A stretch of 64,000 nucleotides of DNA from Streptomyces sp. NBC_01428 (lineage in GTDB: Bacteria > Actinomycetota > Actinomycetes > Streptomycetales > Streptomycetaceae), in the NCBI RefSeq assembly GCF_036231965.1, contig NZ_CP109499.1:6634001-6698000 (forward strand). Reading direction: 5' to 3'. Positions 25,489 to 35,429 of this stretch are shown piece by piece. The notes below the pieces were generated by a model. The model was not told the DNA's origin, did not search any database, and saw only the letters and a program-made list of their open reading frames with translations. Position numbers and translations under genes: made by a program. The stretch's first letter is position 1. Every line of letters starts with the position of its first letter.

Positions 25489-26412
25489 ATGGCCCTCGGA
25501 TCTGCTTCCACCAGGACTGATCGCGCACGCACCGTGCGCGACATGCTCGCGACCGGCAAACAGACATGCTCGTTCGAGTTCTCCGCGCCCAAGACCCCGA
25601 AGGGTGAGCGGAACCTGTGGAACGCCCTGCGACGGGTCGAGGCCGTGGCGCCCGACTTCGTCTCGGTGACCTACGGGGCAGGCGGCTCCACCCGGGCCGG
25701 CACGGTCAAGGAGACCGAGCAGATCGTGCTCGACACGACGCTCACCCCGGTCGCCCACCTGACCGCCGTCAACCACTCGGTCGCGGAACTGCGCAACATC
25801 ATCGGGCAGTACGCGGACGCGGGCATCCGCAACATGCTGGCCGTGCGCGGCGACCCGCCGGGCGACCCCATGGGCGACTGGGTGCCGCACCCCAAAGGCC
25901 TGACCTACGCCGCCGAACTGGTGCGCCTCATCAAGGAGTCGGGCGATTTCTGCGTCGGGGTGGCGGCCTTCCCCGAGATGCACCCGCGCTCCACGGAATG
26001 GGACCTGGACGTCTCCCACTTCGTCGACAAGTGCCGCGCCGGCGCCGACTACGCGATCACCCAGATGTTCTTCCAGCCCGAGTCCTACCTGCGGCTGCGC
26101 GACCGCGTGGCCGAGGCCGGCTGCGACACCCCGGTCATCCCCGAGATCATGCCGGTGACGAGCGTGCGGATGCTGGAGCGGCTGCCGCAGCTCTCGAACG
26201 CCTCGCTCCCGGACGCCCTGAAAGAGCGCATCCTCACAGTCAAAGACGATCCGGCGGCTGTACGCTCCATTGGCATCGAGTTCGCGACGGAGTTCTGTGC
26301 GAGGCTGTTGGCCGAGGGAGTCCCCGGACTGCACTTCATCACGCTGAACAACTCCACGGCGACGCTGGAAATCTACGAGAATCTGGGCCTGCACCACCCA
26401 CAGCAGGCCTAG
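25489..26412 (+). CDS. metF: 5,10-methylenetetrahydrofolate reductase
   Basis: 307 aa TIM-barrel flavoprotein that reduces methylene-THF to 5-methyl-THF for methionine synthesis. The N-terminal catalytic block CSFEFSAPKTPKGERNLW carries the Glu that acts on N5. VSVTYGAGGSTR, HLTAVNHS, LAVRGDPPGD and QMFFQPESYLR are family motifs. ATG 25489 is close to a TAACCT that may be the -10, and no classical ribosome-binding site is seen, so the leader may be very short. Confidence 0.95.
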   Translation: MALGSASTRTDRARTVRDMLATGKQTCSFEFSAPKTPKGERNLWNALRRVEAVAPDFVSVTYGAGGSTRAGTVKETEQIVLDTTLTPVAHLTAVNHSVAELRNIIGQYADAGIRNMLAVRGDPPGDPMGDWVPHPKGLTYAAELVRLIKESGDFCVGVAAFPEMHPRSTEWDLDVSHFVDKCRAGADYAITQMFFQPESYLRLRDRVAEAGCDTPVIPEIMPVTSVRMLERLPQLSNASLPDALKERILTVKDDPAAVRSIGIEFATEFCARLLAEGVPGLHFITLNNSTATLEIYENLGLHHPQQA

Positions 26413-26467
26413 ACCGGTCGCACCCGCGTACGACAGACTGCGTGCGGCCACTGGGAGAGGGGCGTAC

Positions 26468-27451
26468 ATGGGCTTGACGGTCCTCTATCTTGCATTCGGC
26501 ATCGTCGCGCTGTGGCTGCTCGGCGAGGTGCTGTTGCAGTACAAGGCGCGCCTGCGGTTCCGGCTGCTCGCCTTCGTCGGCTTCCTCGGTGTCGTCCTCG
26601 GCGTCCTGATGCACTCCGTCGTGGTCATCGGTCTGGGCGCGATCGCGTTCACCGTCGGCCAGACGTACGTGACGCTCTCCTTCCGCAAGGGCTTTGCCCA
26701 GGGCTGGGCCATCAACGGCCGCTCCGCGCAGGAGAAGCCCGCCAAGCCCAGCAAGCGTCGCCGCGGCGAGCCGGACCTCGCGGACCCGCCGCCGGAGGTC
26801 TCCGACCTCGAATCGACCGGTGGGCGGTCCTACGCCCACGAGGACCCGTACCCCGGCGAGGACGACGTCTTCACGCCCGCCCAGTCCGACCGGTTCATGC
26901 CCCCGGGTGCCGAGCCCACGGCCGCCGAGTCCACCGCGGTCTACGAGCCGCAGCCCCTGCCCGAGGACACCGGCTCCTACGGCGTCTACGACGCCAACGC
27001 CTACGCGGCCGCCGCCGACCAGTCCTACACCGGTGCCTCCCAGGACCAGCAGGCGTACGCGCCGACGGCCCAGTCCCAGGACCAGCAGGCCTACGCGTAC
27101 GACGGCTACACCGGCTACGACCAGCAGCAGTACGGCTACGACAACGGCCAGCAGCAGTACGCCGCCTACTCCGACCCGTACATCGGCACGCAGACGTACT
27201 CCGGCGCCTCGTACGACACCACGGGCTACGGCGACCAGCAGCAGTACCCGCAGCAGGGCTACGGCCAGGACCAGTACGGCAACGGCACGTACGGCGGTGA
27301 GACCCCGGCCGGTGGTGTCTGGGTGCCGCAGCAGCGCAACACCGACGAGTCCTACGGCGGCGAACTCCCGCCCGAGCAGCAGCAGTACCCCTACCAGGGC
27401 AACGGCGGCGGCAACGGCAACACCGGGTACGACGAGCAGTACCGGTACTGA
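26468..27451 (+). CDS. membrane protein with long Tyr/Gln-rich low-complexity tail
   Basis: 327 aa. Residues 1-75 contain three hydrophobic segments (LTVLYLAFGIVALWLLGEVL, a second near 35-55, a third near 58-75), so it is anchored in the membrane. A basic linker follows (KPSKRRRGEP). The last ~210 residues are disordered and progressively enriched in Tyr, Gln, Gly, Asp and Asn, with repeats of the kind YGYDxxQQQY and DQQAY, a composition like prion-type or phase-separating domains. I know no function; homologues with this layout occur in Streptomyces after metF. The start ATG 26468 follows GAGAGGGG. Confidence 0.85.
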   Translation: MGLTVLYLAFGIVALWLLGEVLLQYKARLRFRLLAFVGFLGVVLGVLMHSVVVIGLGAIAFTVGQTYVTLSFRKGFAQGWAINGRSAQEKPAKPSKRRRGEPDLADPPPEVSDLESTGGRSYAHEDPYPGEDDVFTPAQSDRFMPPGAEPTAAESTAVYEPQPLPEDTGSYGVYDANAYAAAADQSYTGASQDQQAYAPTAQSQDQQAYAYDGYTGYDQQQYGYDNGQQQYAAYSDPYIGTQTYSGASYDTTGYGDQQQYPQQGYGQDQYGNGTYGGETPAGGVWVPQQRNTDESYGGELPPEQQQYPYQGNGGGNGNTGYDEQYRY

Positions 27452-27515
27452 CCGGCGCACCGCGCGCGAAGGCCCGTACGGACGCCGGCCCCGACCGGGG
27501 TCCCGGCGGCTCCGG

Positions 27516-29039
27516 TCACTGCGAGCCCTGGAAGTCCGGTCCCTCCACGATCAGTCCCGCCACCAGGGCGCCCGACATGCCCGCGTGCGGCAGACCGCCG
27601 CCGGGATGTGCCCACCCCCCTGCCGTGAACAGCCCCGGCAGCCGCGTGCTGTTCGACGGGTGCAGGAGCAGCCCGTCCGCCGCGGCGAGGGCCGGGGCGG
27701 GAACCGCGCCCCCCGTGGCACCGGTCGCCCGGGCCACATCGGCGGGTGTCCGGACCTCGTGCCACAACAGCCGGTCCCGCAGGCCCGGCAGGGCCCGCCC
27801 GGCGGTGTCGAGAACCCGCTCCACGTCCGCCTCGCGGACCGGAGCGCCCGAGGCCACCGTGACGGTCAGCGTGACCGCCTCGTGGCCGCTGTCGGGCACC
27901 AGCGCCGGATCGTCGGGCCGCGAGACCACGACGGTCGGCGCCACCGGGGGACCCGGGCGCTCGCCGAAGATCGCCTCCAACTCCCCGTCCCTGTCGGCCG
28001 TGTGGACCACCGTCCGGTGCGCCGTTCCCTCGGGACGACCGCCGCGCAGCGCCAGCAGGACGGTCAGCCGGCTCGCACCCCCGGATCGCGCCGGCACGTC
28101 GTCGCCGTTCCGGATCACCGTGCCGTGCAGCAGACCTTCGAGGACCCCGGGGGCCACACCGGCGACCACGAAGTCCGCCTCCTCGAACGTGCCCGTGCCC
28201 GGGCCGGAAGCACCGGCGCCGTCCGGGGACACCTCCACGCCGACGGCCCGGCCGTCCTTCTCGACGATCCGCCCGACCGGTGTCCCGAACCGGAACTCGA
28301 CCCTGCGGGCCACGCACCGCTCGTACACCGCGCGCGCCAACTCCCGGACACCGCCGCGCACATACCAGGTGCCGAAGGCGTGCTCCATGTACGGCAGCAC
28401 CGCGGCGCTCGCGGGCGTGACGCGCGGGTCGAGCCCGTACGCCAGGGCGTGGCTCTCCAGGAGGGCCGCCAGACGGGCGTCGCGCAGCTCCCAGGCGGCG
28501 ACCTCGGCGAGCGTGCCGGCCCGGCGGGTGCGCAGCAGCTTCTTGTGCGGCACCGACGGATACGGGTCGCGCTCGGCCAGCACCGGCCAATTGGGCCACA
28601 GGGGCTCCTCCAGGAGCGGTCTGCGCGCGCGGTCCCACGCCTCGCGGGCCCGCACCAGGAAGTCGCCCCACCGCGCGCCGACGCCCGCGCCGAGCGCTTC
28701 GTCCAGCGCCGAGAGCACCCCCGCGCGCGATGCGTTCGGGAGGGACACCCGGGTGCCGTCGGCGAAGACGTGGTGCGCCGACGGATCGACCTGCACCAGG
28801 CCGACGGACTCCTCCAACGGCTGCCGGCCCGTCTTGACGAACAGATCGCGGTAGACCGCGGGCAGTGTCAGCAGGGCGGGGCCCGTGTCGAAGGCGAAGC
28901 CGTCGCGCTCGAAGCGGCCCACGGCGCCGCCGTAGGTCTCCGCCCGCTCGTACACCACCACCCGGTGGCCCGCGACGGCCAGCCGGGCGGCGGCCGCCAT
29001 CGCGCCCATCCCGGCGCCGATCACCGCAATCCGTCCCAT
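27516..29039 (-). CDS. phytoene-desaturase-like FAD oxidoreductase (CrtI family)
   Basis: 507 aa. The N-terminal FAD fold is IAVIGAGMGAMAAAARLAVA followed by YERAETYGGAVGRFERDGFAFDTGP with the acidic ribose-binding Glu. Other CrtI-type blocks are AFGTWYVRGGVRELARAVYE and the C-terminal FTAGGWAHPGGGLPHAGMSGALVA. CrtI enzymes desaturate or isomerise isoprenoid chains, but no phytoene synthase or other carotenoid gene is nearby, so the substrate is open. It lies 44 bases after the DUF4126 gene in the same direction and is probably co-transcribed. The start ATG 29039 has no strong ribosome-binding site. Confidence 0.88.
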   Translation of the reverse strand: MGRIAVIGAGMGAMAAAARLAVAGHRVVVYERAETYGGAVGRFERDGFAFDTGPALLTLPAVYRDLFVKTGRQPLEESVGLVQVDPSAHHVFADGTRVSLPNASRAGVLSALDEALGAGVGARWGDFLVRAREAWDRARRPLLEEPLWPNWPVLAERDPYPSVPHKKLLRTRRAGTLAEVAAWELRDARLAALLESHALAYGLDPRVTPASAAVLPYMEHAFGTWYVRGGVRELARAVYERCVARRVEFRFGTPVGRIVEKDGRAVGVEVSPDGAGASGPGTGTFEEADFVVAGVAPGVLEGLLHGTVIRNGDDVPARSGGASRLTVLLALRGGRPEGTAHRTVVHTADRDGELEAIFGERPGPPVAPTVVVSRPDDPALVPDSGHEAVTLTVTVASGAPVREADVERVLDTAGRALPGLRDRLLWHEVRTPADVARATGATGGAVPAPALAAADGLLLHPSNSTRLPGLFTAGGWAHPGGGLPHAGMSGALVAGLIVEGPDFQGSQ

Positions 29040-29083
29040 GCCGGCGACTTTATCGGCCGCCACCGACAGCCCTCTCCAGGAGG

Positions 29084-29722
29084 TCAGTCCCGGTGGACGG
29101 GCCCGGTCCTGTCGGGTGGCTGCCCGACCCGTTCCGCGAGCCGTCTCTCCTCCCGGCGCTGCGCCCTGCGGCGCATGAACCGCCGGATGCGCGAGACGAG
29201 GAAGTAGACCACCACGAGGCCGCTGAACAGCAGAACCGCGGCGATGATCGCCGCCGCCTCCGGATGGAACATGGCGAACGTGAGGATGCCCGCGACCCCG
29301 AGATCCTCGGCGGTGCTCATCACGAAGTTGCTGAACGGCTCGGGCGAGGTGTTGATCGCCATCCGGGTCCCGGCCTTGACCGTATGGCTCGCCAGCGCCG
29401 TGGAACCGCCGAGCACCCCCGCCCACAGGTCGGAGACGGAACCGCTCTGTCCGGCGAGCAGCGCCCCGACCCAGGCGCCCGCGGCGGGCCGGACCACGGT
29501 GTGCACGGAGTCCCAGACCGAGTCGACGTACGGGATCTTGTCCGCGACCGCCTCGAAGAGGAACAGCACGCCGACGGTGATCAGGATCTCGGGGCGCTGG
29601 AGCGTCTCCGGGACCTCGTCGGTCAGCCCGGTCGCGCCGAAGATGCCGAGGAGCAGCACCACCGCGTACGCGTTGATGCCGCTGGCCCAGCCGCTGGTGA
29701 AGACCAGGGGGAGTACGGACAC
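29084..29722 (-). CDS. DUF4126 membrane protein
   Basis: 212 aa from GTG 29722; GTG 29740 and ATG 29764 are in-frame alternatives and none has a clear ribosome-binding site. FTSGWASGINAYAVVLLLGI is the diagnostic N-terminal DUF4126 block, followed by about five hydrophobic segments, a conserved ADKIPYVDSVWDSVHTVVRP loop and GGSTALASHTVKAGTR. The C-terminus is highly basic and cytoplasmic. The family is often called 'DUF4126' with no known function. It precedes the CrtI-like gene in a probable two-gene operon. Confidence 0.88.
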   Translation of the reverse strand: MSVLPLVFTSGWASGINAYAVVLLLGIFGATGLTDEVPETLQRPEILITVGVLFLFEAVADKIPYVDSVWDSVHTVVRPAAGAWVGALLAGQSGSVSDLWAGVLGGSTALASHTVKAGTRMAINTSPEPFSNFVMSTAEDLGVAGILTFAMFHPEAAAIIAAVLLFSGLVVVYFLVSRIRRFMRRRAQRREERRLAERVGQPPDRTGPVHRD

Positions 29723-30111
29723 GGACGCGATCGTAGCCACTCGGCGGGCGCACGTCCTGGGCATCCGTGCGCAGGCCTGAGTATCCGTACCCAGACGTCG
29801 ATATGAGTAGGCGTACGGATGGGTTCCGACCTGCGGGAACGAGAGAGTGGAGGCACGGAGGGGGCGCGGCTCCGGTACCGCCGACACGGGGCGGCGGAAC
29901 GGAACACGCGCCCTTGGCCGCTCCTTCCGCCGGCAGGCTCGGCGGGAGTGAGGCACGGGGGAGCCCGGAGGACGACCGAACGGGGTCTCGTCGGGGAACG
30001 CACGGGGGAGCACGACGGAGGCGCCGGTTCGCAGGGCCCGCGGGGGACGCGGCCACTGCGGACCGGCGCCTTCGTGTGCTCGTCGGTGGCGGCCGCCCGT
30101 CCCCGGAGGGG
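29723..30111. other. 389-base intergenic region
   Basis: It lies between the DUF4126 start and the TetR gene end, both on the minus strand. It holds the TGAGTANNCGTAC repeat pair (29778-29816), which is the only structure I can support. The rest is GC-rich with no convincing gene or terminator. Confidence 0.5.
29778..29816. repeat. two 13-base direct repeats TGAGTANNCGTAC upstream of DUF4126
   Basis: TGAGTATCCGTAC (29778-29790) and TGAGTAGGCGTAC (29804-29816) are spaced 26 bases start to start. Within them ATCCGTAC and GTACGGAT (29783-29790, 29813-29820) also form an inverted repeat. They sit just before the DUF4126-crtI-like operon and may be transcription-factor sites. Confidence 0.6.
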
Positions 30112-30741
30112 TCAGCCCCGGCCGCTGACGCGTCCCTGGAGGAGCCGGGAGAGCGCCGCGTGGACGTCGTCCAGGGAGCGCTCCGGCTGGAACGCCTGCC
30201 AGTCCAGGGCCGCCACCAGGACCATCCCGACCAGCGCCGCCGCGGTCAGCGGGATGTCGATCTCGTCGCTCAGCTCGCCCTCGGCGACCGCGTCGCGCAG
30301 CACGCCCTCCACGACGGCGACCGCCTGCTGCCGCACCACCATCAGCGTGGACTGCCACGCGCGGTTGGTGCGCCACAACTCGGCCACGTACAGCTGGGTG
30401 AAGGCCGGGTAGCGGTCGATGAAGACGAGACCGGCGCGGATCATCGCGTCCAGCGCGTCGACCTTGCTGCCGCCGTCCCGCGCGGTGCCCTCCGCCGCCT
30501 CCCGCAGCGAGGCGGTGAGGAGTCCCACCCCGTGCCGCAGCAACTCCTCGAAGAGGACGGACTTGCTCGCGAAGTTGTAGTAGACCGTGCCTTTCGCGAC
30601 CCCGGCACGCTCCGCGATCTCGTCCACCGTGGTGGCGGAGAAGCCCTGCTCGGCGATGAGGGTGACGGCCGCCTCGTAGAGCTTCTGCCGGGTGGCCTCG
30701 CGGCGGCCGCCGCCGGCCGCCGTGGTGCTGCTGCTTTCCAT
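30112..30741 (-). CDS. TetR-family repressor of the ABC/YhgE operon
   Basis: 209 aa from ATG 30741. The N-terminal helix-turn-helix (about 15-60) is canonical: RQKLYEAAVTLIAEQGFSAT, then TTVDEIAERAGVAKGTVYYN and FASKSVLFEELL. The C-terminal ligand domain is all-helical with no recognised specificity. It is the last gene of an operon with the degenerate ABC protein and the YhgE/Pip protein (35-base gap). An inverted repeat before the first gene (33707-33720) is a likely autorepression site. Confidence 0.92.
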   Translation of the reverse strand: MESSSTTAAGGGRREATRQKLYEAAVTLIAEQGFSATTVDEIAERAGVAKGTVYYNFASKSVLFEELLRHGVGLLTASLREAAEGTARDGGSKVDALDAMIRAGLVFIDRYPAFTQLYVAELWRTNRAWQSTLMVVRQQAVAVVEGVLRDAVAEGELSDEIDIPLTAAALVGMVLVAALDWQAFQPERSLDDVHAALSRLLQGRVSGRG

Positions 30742-30776
30742 GGCCCCGATTCTCACAGGAGCGCCCGCGTGCCGGG

Positions 30777-32832
30777 TCACAGGCTCAGCTCCGGGTGCAG
30801 CCGGTCGAGGGTCCACACCTGTTTGCGACGGGCCGAAAGGGCGGTCAGGGCGAGGGCGCCCGCGGTGAAGGCGGTCAGGACGGCGCAGGCCGGCCAGACG
30901 GGTCCCAGGCCGCCGCCGGTGATGAGCCGGCGCAGCGCCTCGACCACGTAACTCATCGGCAGGAAGGGGTGGATCGCGTTGAAGAAGCCCGGACTGGTCT
31001 GGACGGGGTAGGTGCCGCCCGCGGACGTCAGCTGGAGCATCAGGAGGGCGAGGACGAGGATCCGTCCGGCCGCTCCGAAGCGCGCGTTCAGCCACTGCAC
31101 GATCGCCGCGAAACACGCCGTGACGAGGAACAGGAACCCGACCGTTCCGCCGGCCCGCACCATCTGGAGGCCGATCCCCCAGTGCAGCACCGCCATCAGG
31201 GCGGCGGTCTGGAGGACGCCGACGGCGACGACCGGGAGCCAGCCGGCCAGCGCGATGCGCCAGGCCGAGGCACCCGCGGCGAGCGCGCGCCGGTTCAGCG
31301 GCTGGATCAGCATGTACGCCACCATCGCGCCCACCCACAGCGACAACGGGATGAAGTACGGGGCGAATCCGGTGCCGTAGTTGGGCGCCTTGTGCAGGTC
31401 CCTGGAGGCCAGTTGGACCGGGTCGGCCATGACCTGGGTCCGCCGGTCGCGGTCGTCCTTGTCGTAGTCGGGGATCTTCTTGGCGCCGTCGTGCAGCCCG
31501 CCGGCCAGTTTGTCGGAGCCGCCGACGAGTTTGTACAGGCCGCCGTCGAGCGTGGTCGCGCCCGTCTTCAGGCGGCCCAGGCCGTCGTCGAGGTCGGCGG
31601 CGCCGGTCTCGGCGGTGCCGAGCCCGGAGTGCAGCCGCTTCGCCCCCTTGGCGACCTTCGCGGCGCCGTCGTTCAGCTTGTTGATCTTGGAGACGGCGTC
31701 GTCGAGGTCCTCGGAGAGGTGCGGCGAGCGGTCGGCGAGTGCCTGGGCCTGCTTCCCCAGTGTCTTCAGGTTCTTGTCCATCGCGGCGAGGTCGCCGTCC
31801 TGGTCGTCGATCAGCGTGTCGAGGTCGTCGGCGACCTTCACGACGTCGGAGGCCGCCTCCTTCGCCTTCTTCAGCTCGGGACACGCCGGGTCGGGGACGG
31901 GCAGCGTCGTGCACCGCGCGCGGTAGACGCCGTCGAGCGCGTCGGACGCCGCGTGGGCGCCCTTGGCCGCGAGCGGAGCCGTCGTCACCAGGGTGTCCAG
32001 GTTGTGCCGGATCCCCGAGGTCGAGTCGGCGACGAGCTGCGCGGTGTCCCCGATCGACTTCTCGTTGTCCTTCAGGAACGGCCCCACCTTGTCCGCGACC
32101 CCGTTGACCTTGTCCGCCAACTGCTGGGTGCCGTCCGCGACCTGGCGCGAACCGTCCTCCAGGTCGCCCGCGCCCGTGGTGAGCTTCTTCAGGCCGCCGG
32201 AGAGCTTCCCACTGCCCTTCTTGGCCTCCTTCAGACCGTCGGCCAGGTCCTTGGAGCCCTTCTTCGCCTTGCCGAGGCCGCCGTTGAGCTCGTCGGCCCC
32301 CTCGGCCGCCTGCACGGTCTTCCCGTGGATGTCCGAGAACGAGATGAAGATCTTGTCCAGGAACGAGCGCGAGGTCTTCGTGGACGCCGCCGTGCGGACC
32401 TCGCCGAACACCGTCCGGGAGATCTGCCCGACGATGTAGTTGTTCGCGTCGTTGGTCCGCACCTGGAGAGCGCTCGTCTCCGGCGAGCTGCCGGAGCTGG
32501 ACGCGATCCGCTCGCTGAAGTCGCCCGGCATCGTGAGCGACAAGTAGTACGTGCCGTCCTCGACACCCCGGCGCGCCTCGGCCGAACTCACCTCGTGCCA
32601 CTCGAAGGTGTCGCTGTCGTGCAGCCCCTCGGTGATGTCGTCGCCGACCGCGATCTTCCGGCCGGCGGCCGTCGCGCCCTTGTCGTCGTTCACCAACGCC
32701 ACGGGTATGCGGTCGAGTCGGCCGTACGGGTCCCAGAACGACCACAGGTAGAGGGCGCCGTACAGCAGGGGCAGCAGCAGGAGAGCGACCAGCGCGGCAC
32801 GGGGGAGCTTGCCCCGGCCGAAGCGGCGGAGC

Positions 32833-32861
<29 letters not shown>
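30777..32861 (-). CDS. YhgE/Pip-family large membrane protein (ABC-2 permease-like)
   Basis: 694 aa. One N-terminal membrane helix (about 20-42, ALVALLLLPLLYGALYLWSF) is followed by the diagnostic IPVALVNDDKGA. The ~430-residue outer region is rich in helical repeats of the form 'LxxGAxxLxxGLxxL', typical of the phage-infection-protein/YhgE superfamily. At least five helices close the protein (about 480-680). Relatives act as type VII secretion or ABC-2-like membrane components, for instance as a phage receptor in Lactococcus. The gene overlaps the ATPase-like gene by 29 bases, so the two proteins are probably made and used together. Confidence 0.9.
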
Positions 32862-33669
<808 letters not shown>

Positions 33670-33706
33670 AGCTTCCCCATCCCCTGGAACATCGAACTAC
33701 TTTTGA

Positions 33707-33720
33707 ACTGACTGGTCAGT
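33707..33720. promoter_or_regulatory. inverted-repeat operator before the ABC/YhgE/TetR operon
   Basis: ACTGACTGGTCAGT has perfect 6-base arms (ACTGAC / GTCAGT) around TG and lies 37 bases upstream of the GTG of the first operon gene. It resembles TetR-family operators, and a tetR gene ends the same operon. On the minus strand a possible -10 (GTAGTT) lies just downstream. Confidence 0.6.
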
Positions 33721-33842
33721 GCAAAAACTACTCCGAACCTTCGATCGAAGCAAAATCCCAGGTCAGAACGGATTGTCAGTGCCATACCGCACGATGGGCA
33801 CATACGGCCACAGTGCCGTCACACGACGACAGGAGGTTCGTC

Positions 33843-34424
33843 ATGGCCAGCTCGTCCGCAGCCGCCGCACGCCGGCGCCGCGCCACCGGCCCTGCCCCCT
33901 CACTGACCGGCCCCGCCGGCGACGTGCATCCCGTGCTCCGCCGGGCCACCGCGCCACCCGCCGCTCTCGACCTGCTCGCCCAGGCCCGCGCCGGCCTCGA
34001 CGAGGCGACAGCGCTGGAGACATCGAACGAGCGCTATGCGACTGCCCACTTGGCGGCGCTTCGAACAGCCGCCGCCGTACTCGCCGCCCGCGGCCGTCCG
34101 GAGCCCACGTCCCGCCGCAGGGCCCGCATCCGCAGCGCCTGGGAGGTCCTCCCGGAGATCGCACCCGAACTGACCGAGTGGAGCGCGCTGTTCGCCTCGG
34201 GGGCGACCCGCCGCGCCCGCGCCGAGGCGGGCATACGGGGAGCGGCCACGACGCGTGACGCCGACGACCTGATACGCGACGTCGCCGTGTTCCTGCGTCT
34301 CGTCGAACGCATGCTCGTCCTGCAACCCGTGCTGCCCCAGCCCCGGCAGGACCAGGAGGCCGAGCCGGGGGAGGGGCGGGAGTGGGGGAACCGGAGGAGC
34401 CGCGGGGATCAGGTCGGCACCTGA
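33843..34424 (+). CDS. SAV_6107-family HEPN-domain protein
   Basis: 193 aa from ATG 33843, with AGGAGG eight bases upstream. The core helical region (about 38-150) contains LLAQARAGLDEATALETSNE, RYATAHLAALRTAAAVLAAR and WEVLPEIAPELTEWSALFASGA, the hallmark of the SAV_6107 HEPN family in Streptomyces. HEPN folds can bind nucleotides or be RNases, but the R-x4-6-H ribonuclease motif is not visible and there is no adjacent antitoxin. The N-terminus is basic and the C-terminus is low complexity. It is divergent from the ABC/YhgE/TetR operon, whose operator lies between them. Confidence 0.85.
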   Translation: MASSSAAAARRRRATGPAPSLTGPAGDVHPVLRRATAPPAALDLLAQARAGLDEATALETSNERYATAHLAALRTAAAVLAARGRPEPTSRRRARIRSAWEVLPEIAPELTEWSALFASGATRRARAEAGIRGAATTRDADDLIRDVAVFLRLVERMLVLQPVLPQPRQDQEAEPGEGREWGNRRSRGDQVGT

Positions 34425-34429
34425 TCGGC

Positions 34430-34478
34430 GTCCGATCCGCACCCGATCCGCCTCCGACCGGTGTCCGATCCGCACCCG
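34430..34478. repeat. 16-base direct repeat in the gap before the methyltransferase gene
   Basis: GTCCGATCCGCACCCG occurs at 34430-34445 and 34463-34478. Related shorter copies (GATCCGC, GATCGGC) fill the rest of 34411-34530. The 234-base gap between 34425 and 34658 holds nothing else that I can support. Confidence 0.75.
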
Positions 34479-34658
34479 GCGGGCGTCCCCCGGGCACGGG
34501 ATCGGCACCCGGTCGGCACGTGGTCCGGCGCGCGTGAGACGGGGGATCGGCCACGGCGGCGGAGGCAATAGGGTGGAGGCGCCTGCTGCCTCCCGCCGGG
34601 GGGCCCGAAGATCGCTCCGCCGTTCACGAGGCGGTGCCGCGCCGAGGAGTCAACTGCC

Positions 34659-35429
34659 GTGTCGGACCCGATGCGCCCCCGCGCTTCTCTCCGTACCGCC
34701 GTGGTCTGGGAGGTCCTCAAGGACGCCCTCGACCGCCGGGTCAAGGCCGCCGGGCGGGAGTCGCTCGACGTCCTGGATACTGGAGGCGGCAGCGGCAACT
34801 TCGCCGTGCCGGTCGCCCGCCTCGGACACCGGGTCACCGTCGTCGACCCCAGCCCGAACGCGCTCTTCGCGCTGGAGCGCCGCGCCGCCGAGGCCGGCGT
34901 GGACGACCGCGTGCAGGGCGTCCAGGGCGACGCGCACGGACTCTTCGACGTGGTCGACCGCGGCGGCTACGACGCGGTGCTGTGCCACGGCGTCCTGGAG
35001 TACGTGGACAGTCCGGCCGAAGGCGTCCGCAACGTGGTGGACGCCCTGCGGCCCGAGGGTGTCCTGAGTCTCCTCGCCGCGGGGCTGGGCGGCGCCGTGC
35101 TCTCCCGTGCCCTCGCCGGTCACTTCAAGGAGGCGCGACACGCCCTGGACGACCCGGACGGACGCTGGGGTGAGGGTGATCCTGTTCCGCACCGTTTCAC
35201 CGCCGAACAGCTCACCGCTCTGGTCACCGGCGCGGGCCTGCACGTGGCCGCCGTGCACGGGGTCCGGGTCTTCGCGGACCTGGTCCCGGGAGTCCTGGTG
35301 GACACCGAGCCGGGCGCGCTGGAGGCGCTTCTGAAGCTGGAGGCCGCGGCGGCCGAACTCGCCGCCTTCCACTCCGTGGCCACACAGCTCCATGTGCTCG
35401 GTGAGGCCCGCGGGGCCGTCGAGGGCTGA
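34659..35429 (+). CDS. class I SAM-dependent methyltransferase
   Basis: 256 aa from GTG 34659 (GAGGAG nine bases upstream; ATG 34671 is an alternative). SAM motif I is VLDTGGGSGNFAVPVARLG (residues ~36-54), with the acidic ribose-binding Asp in VTVVDPSPNA. Motif II/III blocks VQGDAHG and YDAVLCHGVLEYVD follow. The C-terminal half (FTAEQLTALVTGAGLHVAAVHGVRVFADLVPG) resembles SmtA/CmoA-like small-molecule methyltransferases. The substrate is unknown. Confidence 0.9.
   Translation: MSDPMRPRASLRTAVVWEVLKDALDRRVKAAGRESLDVLDTGGGSGNFAVPVARLGHRVTVVDPSPNALFALERRAAEAGVDDRVQGVQGDAHGLFDVVDRGGYDAVLCHGVLEYVDSPAEGVRNVVDALRPEGVLSLLAAGLGGAVLSRALAGHFKEARHALDDPDGRWGEGDPVPHRFTAEQLTALVTGAGLHVAAVHGVRVFADLVPGVLVDTEPGALEALLKLEAAAAELAAFHSVATQLHVLGEARGAVEG

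Noticed and set aside
27516..29039. Carotenoid biosynthesis cluster
   Set aside because: Only one CrtI-like gene; no phytoene synthase, cyclase or GGPP synthase in the window.
33843..34424. HEPN protein as a toxin of a toxin-antitoxin pair
   Set aside because: No adjacent small antitoxin gene in the same direction and no R-x4-6-H motif; the family is a stand-alone Streptomyces protein.
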